The position numbers and the translations under genes were made by a program. Shown in pieces: positions 35,550 through 47,096 of a stretch of DNA of 64,000 nt. Numbering within the stretch: position 1 is the stretch's first letter; each line of letters begins with the position of its first letter. The notes under the pieces are model-generated. The model ran no database searches, was not told where the DNA came from, and saw only the letters and a program-made list of their open reading frames with translations. The stretch comes from Charina bottae. Taxonomy: Eukaryota; Chordata; Lepidosauria; Squamata; Charinaidae. The stretch lies in assembly GCA_023362775.1 (NCBI GenBank), contig JALMGJ010000004.1, positions 85,350,298-85,414,297 of the forward strand, read 5' to 3'.

Positions 35550-36690
35550 ATTATCATTGCTTCTTTTGTTATCTGGCATATTATTTTGCTTTGAATCTGA
35601 TATATTAGTGTTAAAGAAAACAAAAGCTATTCTTGAATATAAAATGCTGATATGGCCTTAATGCTAAATTCCAATTATGCATATATCAACTGAATGTTAT
35701 TGAAATGAATGAGAATATATTGGCTAAATCCAAGTAAAATTCAATACATTCTTGAGAGTAGATTGCATGGTTTTTCAGAAAAAAACTTGCAATATTTCTT
35801 TAGGATTCAATTATAATTGTCCTTATGAAATAAATGATGGGGAACAGGGGCAAGGCACTTAGAATTAACAGTGGAAAGGATCATAATTCTGTGTTAAAAG
35901 TTTTCCTTTGTATGCACAAGGCCCCATATTGATTCCTTCCATCTCCAGCTAGAAAATATTCCCATCTGAGATCTTGGAAATCTGTTCTCAGTAATAGTGA
36001 CTGTATTTTAATGACATACTTAATCATGGCTTTTTGGGTTCATACAATACACTGAACCACAAACAAGCCAGCAGTATTTGAGCATAATTTGGTTTGCAAA
36101 CCCTGGCCTTCTCCAATTTGTTTTACAGATGCATTGGATTTCAGCTTCAGACATGCTGGCTGGAGTTAACAATATCAGCAGAGTTCTGATTTGGAGAAGA
36201 CTAGGATAGCCAATATAGAGAAAGTTTGTCTAATTCAATATATAGCCTTAAAGTTTGTGCTAAAGGTATCAACACGTAGAAAAGCAATTGATTGGAATGG
36301 GAGGGTTGTTTTTTTTAGCATTTTAATATAATTGTTTGGTAGTTCTTCAACAGATAATTTAAAAATCAAGCAGTTGTGTAACAGTTTGAGTTAGCAATTT
36401 CCAACTTTTCTTTTCCCATGGAGCCAGTTAAGATTAGCAAATAATATGCATATTGTAATGACTGCTTCAATCTGCCTATTCCTTTTTGACTACTCAACCT
36501 AATAGTTATCCAAATATTTAGTAAAATCATAAATGAGATATTTTATCCCATTGGAAATAGCACAATCAAGCACAGGTTTAGTTTTTGCAAGACTGCAGCA
36601 AGGAAACAAAGCTTAAGATTCCCTTACTGCTTGTATCATATGCAATTATTTACTGGGGGACCCAGCCTGATGTGGCTCCTGAGTTTAAAA
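35550..36690. other. no feature recognised
   Basis: AT-rich. A short segment at 36020-36110 (aatcatggctttttgggttc) may be an old dispersed repeat, not identified. Confidence 0.4.
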
Positions 36691-36696
36691 TAGCAT

Positions 36697-36790
36697 ATTT
36701 ATTTATTTATTAATCATATTTATACCCCACCTATCCCCTCCCTATCGGAGGACTCTAGGCGGCTTACAACATAGCAAATTCATATATTAT
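36697..36790 (-). repeat. LINE 3' tail (L2/CR1 type)
   Basis: The reverse complement holds ttgtaagccgcctagagtcc, a GGGA-rich box and a TTAATAAATAAAT tail, the same tail type as 1998-2070. Confidence 0.65.
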
Positions 36791-36825
36791 ACAACCATTC
36801 ATATATATATATTATTACCGTGCGC

Positions 36826-37025
36826 TAAGGGAAAGGGGTAAAGGAACCGACTCTTCCGTAGGTATTGGACTACATGTCCCAGAATACCTTGCTTCCGAGT
36901 CGGCTGCTGACGTCCTGGATGTTGCCGATCGGGTTCCGTCGTCCTCTGCCGCCATTCACGGGATTCCTGGGATCTTCTTTTCACTCCGAGGGTGACCTGT
37001 GACAGGACGCCAGCAAATTCTCCCA
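36826..37025. other. GC-rich block, origin unknown
   Basis: A 200-bp GC- and CpG-rich island in AT-rich DNA, wedged between an L2 tail and a SINE fragment. It contains ggactacatgtcccagaata, which resembles the ZNF143/Staf-type promoter motif (ACTACAnnTCCCAGAATGC). The minus ORF through it has no recognised domain. It could be the 5' region of a retroelement or a processed 5' UTR. Confidence 0.4.
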
Positions 37026-37027
37026 CT

Positions 37028-37173
37028 TTAACGTGGTACCCATTTATCTACTTGCATTTAGCTTTCGAACTGCTGGGTTGACAGGAGCTGGGGCAAGTGA
37101 CGAGAGCTCACTTCGCCACGCTTGGATTTGAACTGCCGACCATTAGATCAGGCAGTCTTACAGCTCAGCGGTA
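37028..37173 (-). repeat. older Sauria-type SINE fragment
   Basis: The minus-strand head has gctgtaagactgcctgatct and box B-like gcagttcaaatcc, followed by the start of the body (gcaagtagataaatgggtac). The tail half is missing. Confidence 0.7.
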
Positions 37174-37179
37174 AAATAG

Positions 37180-39060
37180 AATATCCTGAATGTAGTATTA
37201 CTTTTAACATTATGTTTAGTATAGCCCATTATGAAAAATAAAAACACTGAAATCACAAATCACAAAAAAATCACAAGGCATATATTTGCAAGAACACCCC
37301 ACAGCTGTTAGTCTTGCTTTGCATGTAAAATAAAATAAAATAAAATTTATCTTCCTGTTTGCATTCATACAGAACAGACCTCATGCAGGCCTCCAACCTC
37401 ATTTGGTAGCCCCTAGAAGACTCCAAATCAAGCCACTGAAATTCAGCAGCAAATTTACCAATTCTTAGAAATTTTATACCTTGGTTTTATACCTTTTTTG
37501 CCCCTTGGCTTAGGGCACTCATTCTGCTTCTTCAAAAAAGTTCCAACACACACCAAAAAAATCAGGAGACTAAGCTGTATATAAATTAGATAAGAAATAA
37601 GAGAAGGGATGGTACTTGGACTAACAGAAATGGTAATATCTCTATACTTTGACAAATTCATTTTATATACCTCTTTACTTTTTAGTATGTAACAGAAATT
37701 GAAAATTGATCCAGGAAATGGTGCTCTGCTGGTATGTGAGGCTTTGAATTGCTTTAACAGTTTTGAAAAGTCAGATTTTACTTCACAGTTATTATCTATT
37801 CTTCTTCTTGAATAGAACTGCTATCCAGTATCCTCTGTGCCTGTTATTCGGGGGGTGGGGGGTGGAGCCAATGGAGGTTTTACTCATTTGGATTGCAAGA
37901 ACACCCCACAGCTGTTAGTCTTGTTTTGAATGTTTTACATATTTGCATACACCAAATATTTCCAAACATCCCAGTGTTTATTTTAAAATTCATCACTAAT
38001 ATGTCTGGCAACACTGACCTCTCTGGATATGTATTCCCTGGGTGAAACTATTCTGGAAACATTTTAAAATGTTTGCTCTGCTTCCAGTGAAGACAAAACC
38101 AGTAATGACGATTTAAAAGAAGCAATGTCATTTTGTTAACAAGACATATGACTTTGAGACACAATTATCTTCCCTATCAATATCCCTCAAAAGTGAAGAA
38201 AAACTTAGGTCTTACCAGCTGTGAAGAAACCTTGTGATCGAACTGCGATCCTGAATTCTTTTAGTTCGTCTTACTGACAGAGTCACAAAATCACCTTGAT
38301 TTTTTGAGGGTTACTACTTGGTTCTCTTTCCTTTTTTAACAGACAAAAGACATGAACATTTTCTCTGCAGTGAAGATGAAGTGACAAGCCTTGATTTATT
38401 GAGTCTGACCTGTCTAAGGAATGTAGTTTATATCCTTTAACAAGATGATAATCCCACCCACAGCTTAATATAAAAAGACAACTAATAGACTGCTCCTAAC
38501 TAAAACATTTGCTGGTTAGAGGAAACAAAATGGGACAGAAAATTTTACTAGTAGAAACTACCTTCTGCTTATTGTGCTTGCCAGTGGTCCCCAGAAGATC
38601 TCCTTCTGCTCGCTGGCTCAACTTTAAGCTGGACATCTACTCCACCAGAAAAAAATGTGACAGAGTGGCCAAAACATGGTATAGTAAGGTAGGGCATAGG
38701 CATAGGACAAAAAAGGAAATATGCCATCAAGGCAAACTTGACTTAGTAATTACATGAACACAACCATGCAGGTATCTTGTCAACAGTACAGAAGTGGCTT
38801 GCCACTGCCTTTTGCCTTATCTCACTTCTTTCCATTCCAAAGATGCCCCTCTTCATGTTATAATCAGTCAAGGGCATTTCCTCCCTACTGAGTTTGGGGG
38901 ACTGAGATGAATATGCTGGACCCTTAAGGTTGAATGTACTGGATGTTTGCTTAGGGCACCACAGTGAAAGGAACCATACCAAGATTAATTTGGGGGTCAG
39001 AGTGTAGTACCTGAGGATGGATGGATGGATAGAGATGGATAGATACATAAATAAAAATAA
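37180..39060. other. no feature recognised
   Basis: AT-rich. Short (AAAAT)n tract at 37327-37348. No supported gene. The phrase gaacaccccacagctgttag occurs twice (37292 and 37901), a small local duplication. Confidence 0.4.
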
Positions 39061-39067
39061 AATTTAT

Positions 39068-39321
39068 ATAAAGGTAAAGGTTTCCCCCACACATTTGTGC
39101 AGTCATATCTGACTCTAGGGGCCGGTGCTCATCTCCGTTTGTTAGCCGAAGAGCCAGCGTTGTTCGAAGATGCTTCCGTGGTCATGTGGCTGGCATGACG
39201 CACACGGAACACTGTTATCTACCCACCGAAGTGGTACCTATTAATCTACTTGCATTTGCATGCTTTTGAATTGCTAGGTTGGCAAGAGCTAGGGCTAGTG
39301 CGGGAGCTCACTCCGTCATGA
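39068..39321 (-). repeat. Sauria-type SINE, 5' truncated
   Basis: Carries the tail aaaggtaaaggtttccccca and the body through gggagctcactccgtcatga on plus. The tRNA head is absent. Confidence 0.83.
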
Positions 39322-39689
39322 TGCATAAATGTCTAATGTGCAATCCAATATCCGTTGGGTCCAAATGTTCCTAGGAATGCAGCCAAATTATCTTATCTTT
39401 CTAGACTCAAGAGAGTAGCAGCTGAACTCTGAATATCACTGTCTGTTGTGTATTCTCTCTGCAAGATTCAGTAAGCCAGGAAGTAAACTAGGTATATCTC
39501 AGTGAGATGAAAAGGAGAGCCTCTCCAGAAGATATGAAAAGTGAACTCATGACAGAAATGATTTTGTTTCACAAATAAAACACCTATTTGTGTACTGTCA
39601 TTTCAATCTGTTTGTTTATTATGTTTATATACTGGTGAATCACAAATGACTCACACCAGCTTCTACATGGGGCTGCCCTTGAAGAGTAT

Positions 39690-40335
39690 TTGGAAACTTC
39701 AGTTGGTGTAAAATGCAGCAGCGCAGGCAGTTATGTATGCACCTATATCTGCACGTTACACCTCTGCTTCACGAGCTGCATTGGTTACCAATTTGTTTCC
39801 TGGTCCAATTCAAGGTGCTGGTAATAACCTATAAAGCCCTACATGGGATAGGGCTGGGTTATTTGAGGGACCACCTCTCCCCAGTGACATCTATCTGTCT
39901 CATCAGGTCCAGCAGAAGAGGCTTGTTGCGAGTTCCATCCACTAGAGAATGTCATCTGGCGGGAGCCAGGAGGAGGGCCTTTTCTGCTGCTGCACCCACC
40001 CAATGGAATATCATTCTCCTGCGGTCTGCCTGGCCCCGACCTCGATGGCCTTCTGGAATGGCCTGAAGACCTGGCTTTGCCATCTGTCCTGGGGATCAGA
40101 GAGTGGCGTGGAGCCCATAAAACGACTGTACTGTTTTTGAATGTCTGTGTTCTCCCAGTGACTGTACTGTATGGCTTTTAAGTGTTTAATTGTTTTTAAT
40201 GTTTTTATTGTTTGTATGGCTGTTTTATTTATTTATTTATTTATTCTGTTTATATTTTAATTGTAAGCTGCCCAGAGTCACAAATATGAGATGGGAGGCT
40301 ATATAAATTGAATAAGTAAATAAATAAATAAAATA
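39690..40335 (+). pseudogene. L2-clade LINE, 3' part of ORF2 and tail
   Basis: The frame reads LHWLPICFLVQFKVLVITYK, ALHGIGLGYLRDHLSP, RSSRRGLLRVPSTR and ARRRAFSAAAPTQWN, the diagnostic end of L2 ORF2. Then come the gctgcccagagtcacaaata tail and an (AAATA)-rich terminus. It is 5' truncated. Confidence 0.85.
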
Positions 40336-40339
40336 TCAA

Positions 40340-42800
40340 TAGTTGCTTAACCATGTAGTATTATATAATATAACCATAAGCTATAGACCATGGTTTAAAA
40401 GCTACAGTAGCAGTATATACTGTATTGTGCTAAGCCATAAAGTGATTTCTTTTCTTTCCTTGTTGCATGATCTCAATCATTTTGCTTTTAAATGTGATGA
40501 GGAAGAAAGGAATTTTTCACCAAGAAGCTGTGTAGCCCACATATTATGTTTGTCTGACTCTGTCCGGAAGAAAACAGCTATGCATATAGCTCAAATGATA
40601 ATGGATCTTGTAGCTCTATTGATAAAAATATTTGTTTTACTGTTTAGCTATTGGGACTGCACTCTTAGAATTCTGAGGATGAAAGGGGAATTACGATATG
40701 ATGCAGTGATCTTTATAGTATTAGAAACAAACTGCCTGTTTTTGTAATGAAGTGATACAATAAGCATTCACCAAGCATGATTTAAAAAACAACAGAGGGT
40801 TGACTCAATTTTTCCCTGCTAGTGCAAAACAATAACAAAACTAGTTGCAGATGTGCAGATATTGAGTACCATCCAGCACTCAGAGAGCATATGCACATCC
40901 AGTTGAAATCCATGGATCTAAAACAAATGACTATAATCACAGAGCAAAGGCTTCCTGATAGGTAGCATGAGAAGTTTAAAAGATTATTTAAATTACATGT
41001 ACGTTCCTCCTCAAAATACCCTCGTCAAATCATTCCCAAAAGAAAAAAAAAATATTGGGATTTTTTACCAGATGTCTTAGTCTCCATTTCCTTCAAATAA
41101 AAGGGTCATACCTGACTTTGAAAAAAAAAATCAATATTTTTAGGTCATGGGGATCATAGAGAAAAATATATTTACTGCTGTTGGGAACCTTGCAAGTAAT
41201 GAACACCCTGGCAAAACTGTATATCAGTGATGAGTTGGATAATAAATATATTATAAAATAAATAAAATGACAGGTGTTCCCACTACAGAGCAAACAATTG
41301 AACTATGGCAGAATCTGCTCAGTTCTGTGGTCTGCCATAGCTTGCTCTGAAATCTTGTATGCATTGTAGTTGAATAATATCCATGTTGGTCCAGTAGTGC
41401 ACAATGCAATGCATGAAGTGAGAGTCACATTTCAGAATGTTCTGCAATCTCAGTCATTTATATTACATATGTATTTCAAGATAAATATACTAATGGAGAT
41501 TTGGATGCATATAATTATTATTAACCATTAATGTAGGTCACATGAAAACCATAGCAAAGCCCTCTCCCCAAAGAAGTGTCCTTCATCATACAGCTAGTGT
41601 AATAAAGTGGCCCTGGCAGTGGCTGGAATTGTACCTTCCTGATAGACACAGTGTTGAACTAATACATAAATACAACTTTTTTTTTCTGGTATCAGAGGCT
41701 ACTACACTGTTTACTGGAAACCAGTGTTGTGAATATATTTTAACATATTCCTGGAAATGACCTGCACTTTGGAAGCATTTTCATATCTGTGGTACAGCAT
41801 ATGACATGAACAAATTCTATAATGTCCAAAGCCACAATTCTTTGCTGTACAATCAATAGTCGTTTCAATACTGAAAGCATCTTATTTTTGTGGGGTGGGG
41901 GTGGTATTGGCTCCAGTCTATTACAGACTGAGGGGGATTTACTTCTATAAGCTGTTGAGTTTGTTAGCTATCTCCAATTGCTGGCATCCCTATAAAAATT
42001 AACTTGATACCTGGGAGAATAAAAAATGTTTCCAATGACTAAAACATAGGGACTCCAAACGTTAATGTTTAACCCTCTCATTTTGGTTTTTTGTATAAAA
42101 TATTAAGGAGATTATGCTTTCCAGCATCATGACCACTGTCTGGAAAATAATGGTTATGTATGCTAGGTGACAGTGTGTTATTAATACCTTCTTGGCTCAC
42201 TGCAGTTCATGTAGTTTGAAAGAACTGTATTCTTGGGAGAAGTTTTGTTAGTATTCTTTTTCAGTTGATTCATAAAAGTTAGTTCTGTCTGGCCTGTGAA
42301 TGACTCTTCAATTATTTGTTACAACACAGCAATAGTATTATCTTTTAAAAAGAAGACTAGCATCTGTCAAGGCTGAAACCTGATAATATATGGTGGTATG
42401 TAGGGAATGGTTACTGCCAAACCCCAGAGCCATCATATATCATACATGTATTAGGTTAATGGATATGTACCTAGTGAGGTTTTAATATACCATATCCAAA
42501 CCATCAGTCATTTTTAGTAAAAGGAGAAAATAATGACTACAAATTCATATTTGCAGACATACTATTTGTCTCACCATTTATATTTCTGTGAAATATATTG
42601 GATTTTGTATATATTAGAAACAATCACAGTGTCAAGTCTAATGTCATAATGCTTTTATTTGCATATATATTTATTTCACAAATTAATATATTTTTTATTT
42701 AAAGTAGTGTTATGGACTGTCCCAAAGAAGCTCTGCCAAACCATCATATGAGTTGCAAAGCATATCCAAGGTACTGCAATGCCAATTCATATGTCCTCCA
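40340..42800. other. no feature recognised
   Basis: AT-rich sequence. The 134-residue plus ORF at 40343-40747 shows no domain, and its composition follows the AT-rich background, so I treat it as chance. Confidence 0.4.
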
Positions 42801-42814
42801 ATTTGTACTCTGCA

Positions 42815-42932
42815 GTAACCACTTTCAACTATCTTTATTGTGGCTTTTAGATCTCTCTTTTTTAACTGCTGTTAGCTGCCCAGAGTCCCCATGGAGAGAT
42901 GGAAAGACATATGAATTGAATAAATAAATAAT
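42815..42932 (+). repeat. L2-type LINE tail
   Basis: Carries ctgcccagagtccccatgga and then gaattgaataaataaataat, the same tail type as 40260-40330. Confidence 0.65.
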
Positions 42933-43752
42933 CATCCATGTTGAATGATGGGAGCAATTTGATTTTTCTGTTTATTTCATCAAATCCAGATAACTTATAA
43001 AAAGCCCGTGACAGGAAGGTAATGGGTTTTGTGGTTCCACCTTTCTTATTTATCTATCTAATTATCCCCCCACCTGTATCTGTTCTTTTAAATGAGATAA
43101 AAAATAATATTACAGAATAAAGTGTTTCTGCACATGTATAAAGATCTCTTCTATCACCAGTTGAAAAGGTCTGCAACCTGATCCCACACATGGCTCTTCT
43201 TTACTCTTGGCTTTATCTATTCAGGTTTATCACTGTAGTCTAATTCCCATGGCACAAACATGAGAAATAAACATGCTGGGGTGACGATTGCTTGTATAAA
43301 CCCTGCTGCCCATTTATTTGCATGCAATTTAATAGCTGCCTGGAGTTTATAGAAAATTAACTCTCCAAGCAAAATTGAGAACCCCTAGAAAAGCAGAAAA
43401 ACTCTACATGCATAAAGCTTACGCACATCAACCCTGTATAGAAATTGGACTTTCTATCCCCGGTGGGGATATGGTGGACTGAACAGCTATGCCCACAGCC
43501 TCCAGGGGCAGAACTGGCAATGCAGCGTGTTTTTTTCGAGGGGGGGCTCTGCAGGTTTTTCCTGAAGCCCAGGAGTGTTTTCACAGACAAGAAAACACTC
43601 GTAATCATCCCATCCATCCTCCGGAACGGCGACTTGTAGCCAGAGGATCGCAAACGGCGTTCACGCTCGTCCTGTAAGAACCGCCGGGAGGTTGGGACGT
43701 CACCATTTCCAAGCCATGTTGTAGCCTTAAAGAGACACTAAGTCTGTCCACC

Positions 43753-44032
43753 TGTGATGGAGTGTGTTTTTGAGGGGGGAGGTGATGTTATGGAGATCGC
43801 AGGCAAGGAAGGAGGGGGCACTTTCCAGGGAGAGAAGCACGTTCACAGTGTTGAGGACCTTAGGCGCCCAGCCAAGAAAGTCAGGCCGGACCCGCCTTAG
43901 GGCACCTGGAGTTTTTACCCAGAGAACTGGTTAGCATAGTTTAGTTTGGCAAGATTCTGTGTAAAGTAGAAAAATAAAGATCTAGAGCTTCATTTCCTGG
44001 CTCAGCATTGTTACTTCGCCTATCCCATGACA
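43753..44032 (+). mobile_element. solo LTR of the gypsy element
   Basis: 280 bp, TG...CA, close match to 30569-30848, flanked by a perfect 5-bp target duplication ccacc (43748-43752 and 44033-44037). It formed by LTR-LTR recombination after insertion into the retroelement 5' region. Confidence 0.93.
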
Positions 44033-44510
44033 CCACCCCATTTCTAAATCACCCAATTTATATATTTTTTAAGTTTATGTACCCTAAGAGAGGCTTTTGA
44101 CAGCAAGGAGAAGCGGGTTCTCTTGGTGCTTATCGTTATTTTTGGGGTTAATTTTTTTTTTAAGTTTTGGCTTGTTTCCCATCCAAATATTAAGGAGGAT
44201 TTGAGAGTGAATACTTGTTTCCCTGTTATTATTTTTGTGCTGGATTTGAAGAAATTATCATTCTGCTACATGTTGAATCAGCCGATTTGAACCTTCAGCT
44301 TTCTGTCTTCACTTTCGCTTGAGAACAGTCTGCTTTTCACTCTCAGTTCATGTAAAGAACTTTTAAACATCCTCATATCTTTGACTTTTGCTGATTAAGC
44401 TCCTAGGGGCACCATAATCTACTGCGTGAGACATAGAGGAATTCAAGGAGACTTTCTCTGATTTCCATTGAGACCTTAAGCAAAGTTTTTCTGATTCTTA
44501 CCAACTTTTT

Positions 44511-44834
44511 ATGCAAGGCATTCAGGACATTGTGGAAGATATGAGCTTTAAAATGTCTCATCTGTTTGGGGATGTTGTGGATGAAATGGAGGAATTTAAC
44601 TGCGTCAGGAATGTTTCTTCGACTTCGGCTGAGATGCTGGAGGAAGATTGGACAGTGGAGTTGAAGAAATTAAAGGGACAGATTGGGTTGCAAGCCATAA
44701 GTGAAGTGGATCTTTTGATCGAATGCCTTGGAAAAGAAGGGGTTAATATGTATGGCAGTTCTCCTGAAGAGAAGTCGGAGCTTTTAAGGGGGACAGTTGG
44801 GCTGTCTGATTTCTTTAGGAAAAAATGTGCATAA
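44511..44834 (+). CDS. unrecognised 107-residue ORF in the retroelement
   Basis: Starts MQGIQDIVEDMSFKMSHLFG and is acidic and helix-rich (DVVDEMEEF, AEMLEEDWTVELKKLKGQIG, SPEEKSELLRG), ending FFRKKCA. No zinc finger, RT or endonuclease motif is visible. It is the only long frame in the retroelement and could be the N-terminal part of an ORF1-like protein. The ATG lies about 0.8 kb into the element (solo LTR removed). I cannot assign a function. Intactness may simply mean youth of the copy. Confidence 0.4.
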   Translation: MQGIQDIVEDMSFKMSHLFGDVVDEMEEFNCVRNVSSTSAEMLEEDWTVELKKLKGQIGLQAISEVDLLIECLGKEGVNMYGSSPEEKSELLRGTVGLSDFFRKKCA

Positions 44835-45095
44835 TGTGGAGATATGTAAATGCTTTGGTTTATTTTGAAGTGGGATAAGGGTTTAAGTATATCTATCTGG
44901 ATTGCTTTAACAGTTTAGCTGACTTCATTTACTTTTAACGGTTTGAATTAAGATTATCAAGGTATAATAACAAAAAAAGAGAAGAATGATGTTTGGTTTT
45001 GTGTTTGACATGATTAAGATTGTTAAAATTGCTGTATTGGGTATAATGGTAGACAATTTATATGTTTTTTAGTTAGATTTCTATTATAGTAGACA

Positions 45096-46038
45096 TAGGC
45101 TGATCGTATTTCCTTGAGACAAAAACGGGACATTGGGATGGCAAAAATCGGACAAGGTTAAACTTATGTAATATTCCATATTCATGAAAAAGTAAGACAA
45201 TAAAAGAAGTTATAAAGAGTTTTTAAGATCCATTTCCTGGTCCTTAAACAGATTACTGTATATATAAAAATATTTTTGTTTTCATTAAAATGAAAAAGTT
45301 TTATTATATTGGGCTAACAATTATTCTTCAGTGACAGAACTCATACAAAAATTTAAGTAGACGTAGAGGGGGACTGTATTTGGCAGGAAGCGAATGGGGA
45401 AAGCACAGCTCATGGGCTTTGTAACAAGGAACAAGCTCAGCAAGGCAGACACACTTGACAAGAGGGGGCAAGGCAAGGCAAGGCTTGGTGGCAAGGAACA
45501 AGCTCAGCAAGGCAGACACACTCAATTACGAAGGGGTGTGTCAATGGGCTGCAGTGATGCTGCGGAGGAGTTCTGGCGAGATGGCTCATTAAAAGGCAGT
45601 AAGGCGGAATTAGGCAGCGGGCGGAGAAGGTGCAGAAGGGTAGAGTTCAATGGCAGGCTGGAAAGGCAAGGCAGGATCGGAAATGGCATGGAAGGGCAAG
45701 GCTTCAATGGTGCTCTGAGGTCCACGTTCCATGAAGGCTTGGGCTTGAGTGAAGAAGTGAGGTTTTGCAACAGAGTCTGATGAACGGTTGTCCCTGACAA
45801 CCCATTCCTCCTTTTGCCGTCTTTTTATTCTCTTTCCTTCCCGCCATTTAGGAGTAGCAGCCAATGGGATTGCTTTCTTTTTGGCGCGCTTTCCAACTGT
45901 TGAATTGAGCTCTGTTGCAGTTTTCCCGCCAGTTTGTTAAAAAACGGGACAAAATTGACATATTAAAACGACGCGACGGTCGGGAAATGTTAAAAATACA
46001 GTACTGTACCATTTAAAACAGTACGTATGGTCAGCCTA
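45096..46038. mobile_element. 943-bp non-autonomous hAT element
   Basis: The terminal inverted repeats start TAGGCTGA at both ends (taggctgatcgta; the right end reads taggctgaccatac on minus). Identical 8-bp target duplications agtagaca flank it (45088-45095 and 46039-46046). TAGG-type ends and an 8-bp duplication indicate hAT. The subterminal phrase aaacgggaca occurs at both ends in inverted or direct form. A 31-base unit (caaggaacaagctcagcaag...) is repeated twice inside (about 45425 and 45492). No transposase; the open frames in it are GC-driven. Confidence 0.9.
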
Positions 46039-46118
46039 AGTAGACAGCAATGTACAGAATAGTAGTAGGAAGGAAATAATCAAATAAATGTTATCTTTGG
46101 GGGGGAAGTTGATTAGGA

Positions 46119-46119
46119 G

Positions 46120-46150
<31 letters not shown>

Positions 46151-46165
46151 CAGTGTGTGTGTGTG

Positions 46166-46202
<37 letters not shown>
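46119..46202. repeat. compound (GT)n (AT)n microsatellite
   Basis: GT runs followed by about ten AT units, inside the 3' part of the composite retroelement. Confidence 0.95.
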
Positions 46203-46547
46203 TCTCTTTTTTCTTTTAATATAAGGGGAGGGAGCAACTGTATTTAGTGATTTTTATAATGTGCTAATGGTATGATTTATAGAAATAATGTGATTTTGGA
46301 TTAATATAGAGTAAGGGATTGATTATGGAAATTGTTGGATATTCTTGCTGTTAAAAGTCGGAAGTCATATTCTTATGTAATTTCTAAAAAATATTCTTTT
46401 CTGTGTTTTGACATTTTTTAGTCTTTTTCTTCTTTGTAGTTTTTTTTTCTGTAGCTTTTATCTTTGTTTGCAGTTCAATAAAATCCTGATTAAAAAAACT
46501 GTATAGAAATTAAACTGCATCTATTTGCACTCATTTATTAAAAGGTA

Positions 46548-46788
46548 AGAGCCACTTTGATGTAGTGGTTAAGGCATCAGGCTAGAAAATGGGAGACCAT
46601 GAGTTCTAGTCCCGCCTTAGGCACAAAGCCAGCTGGGTAACCTTGGGCCAGTCATTCTCTCTCAGCCCTAGGAAGCAGGCAATGGCAAACCACTTCTGAA
46701 AAACCTTGCCAAGAAAACTGCAGGGATTTGTCCAGGCAGTCTCTGAGAATCTGACATGAGTGAACGGATTAAAAAAATAATAAATAAA
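46548..46788 (+). repeat. tRNA-headed SINE, second subfamily
   Basis: Head gagccactttgatgtagtgg, box B-like gagttctagtcccgccttag, body with ggcaatggcaaaccacttct, and tail ggattaaaaaaataataaat. Confidence 0.82.
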
Positions 46789-46789
46789 T

Positions 46790-46919
46790 AGTCACTCTCT
46801 CTCAGCCCAACTCACCTCAAAGGGTTGTTGTTGTGGGGAAAATAGGAAAAGGAAGGAGTATTAGGTATGTTCGCTGCCTTGATTTATTTATAAAAATAAT
46901 AAAGGCGGGGTAAAAATTA

Positions 46920-46985
<66 letters not shown>

Positions 46986-47096
46986 GGGACTCAGGGACTT
47001 CCAGACAAGGCATTCTCTGTAGTTTTCTTCACCCCCACTTTTGATGATTGGTTCTGTTTGTAAACCCTCAGTTCCTTCTCCTGGCTTTCTGCTTCT
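46790..47096 (+). repeat. copied segment of 48202-48458 with expanded (GATA)n
   Basis: Follows the downstream SINE body and then the unique flank of the 48.1-kb SINE (ggactcagggacttccagac, ttctgtttgtaaaccctcag). The short TA tract of the source is replaced here by about 16 GATA units (46919-46984). Confidence 0.85.

Larger units (their letters stand above)
43447..46498 (+). mobile_element. composite non-autonomous poly(A) retroelement with nested insertions
   Basis: A 13-bp direct repeat ctgtatagaaatt flanks the unit at 43434-43446 and 46499-46511. It has a GC-rich 5' part, an unrecognised 107-residue ORF, and a 3' part ending with aataaa (46477-46482) and an A run, all typical of target-primed LINE-type insertion. 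Without the solo LTR and the hAT element it is about 1.8 kb, too short for ORF2. It may be an internally deleted L1-like element or an independent L1-driven family. The site does not show the usual TT/AAAA cleavage motif. Confidence 0.72.

Noticed and set aside
40343..40747. 134-residue plus-strand ORF
   Set aside because: No recognisable domain and no splice or promoter context; AT-driven composition, and it directly follows an L2 tail. Best read as chance.
45394..45864. Overlapping 128- and 92-residue ORFs on opposite strands
   Set aside because: They fall inside the GC-rich core of the hAT element, and stop codons are rare there because of base composition.
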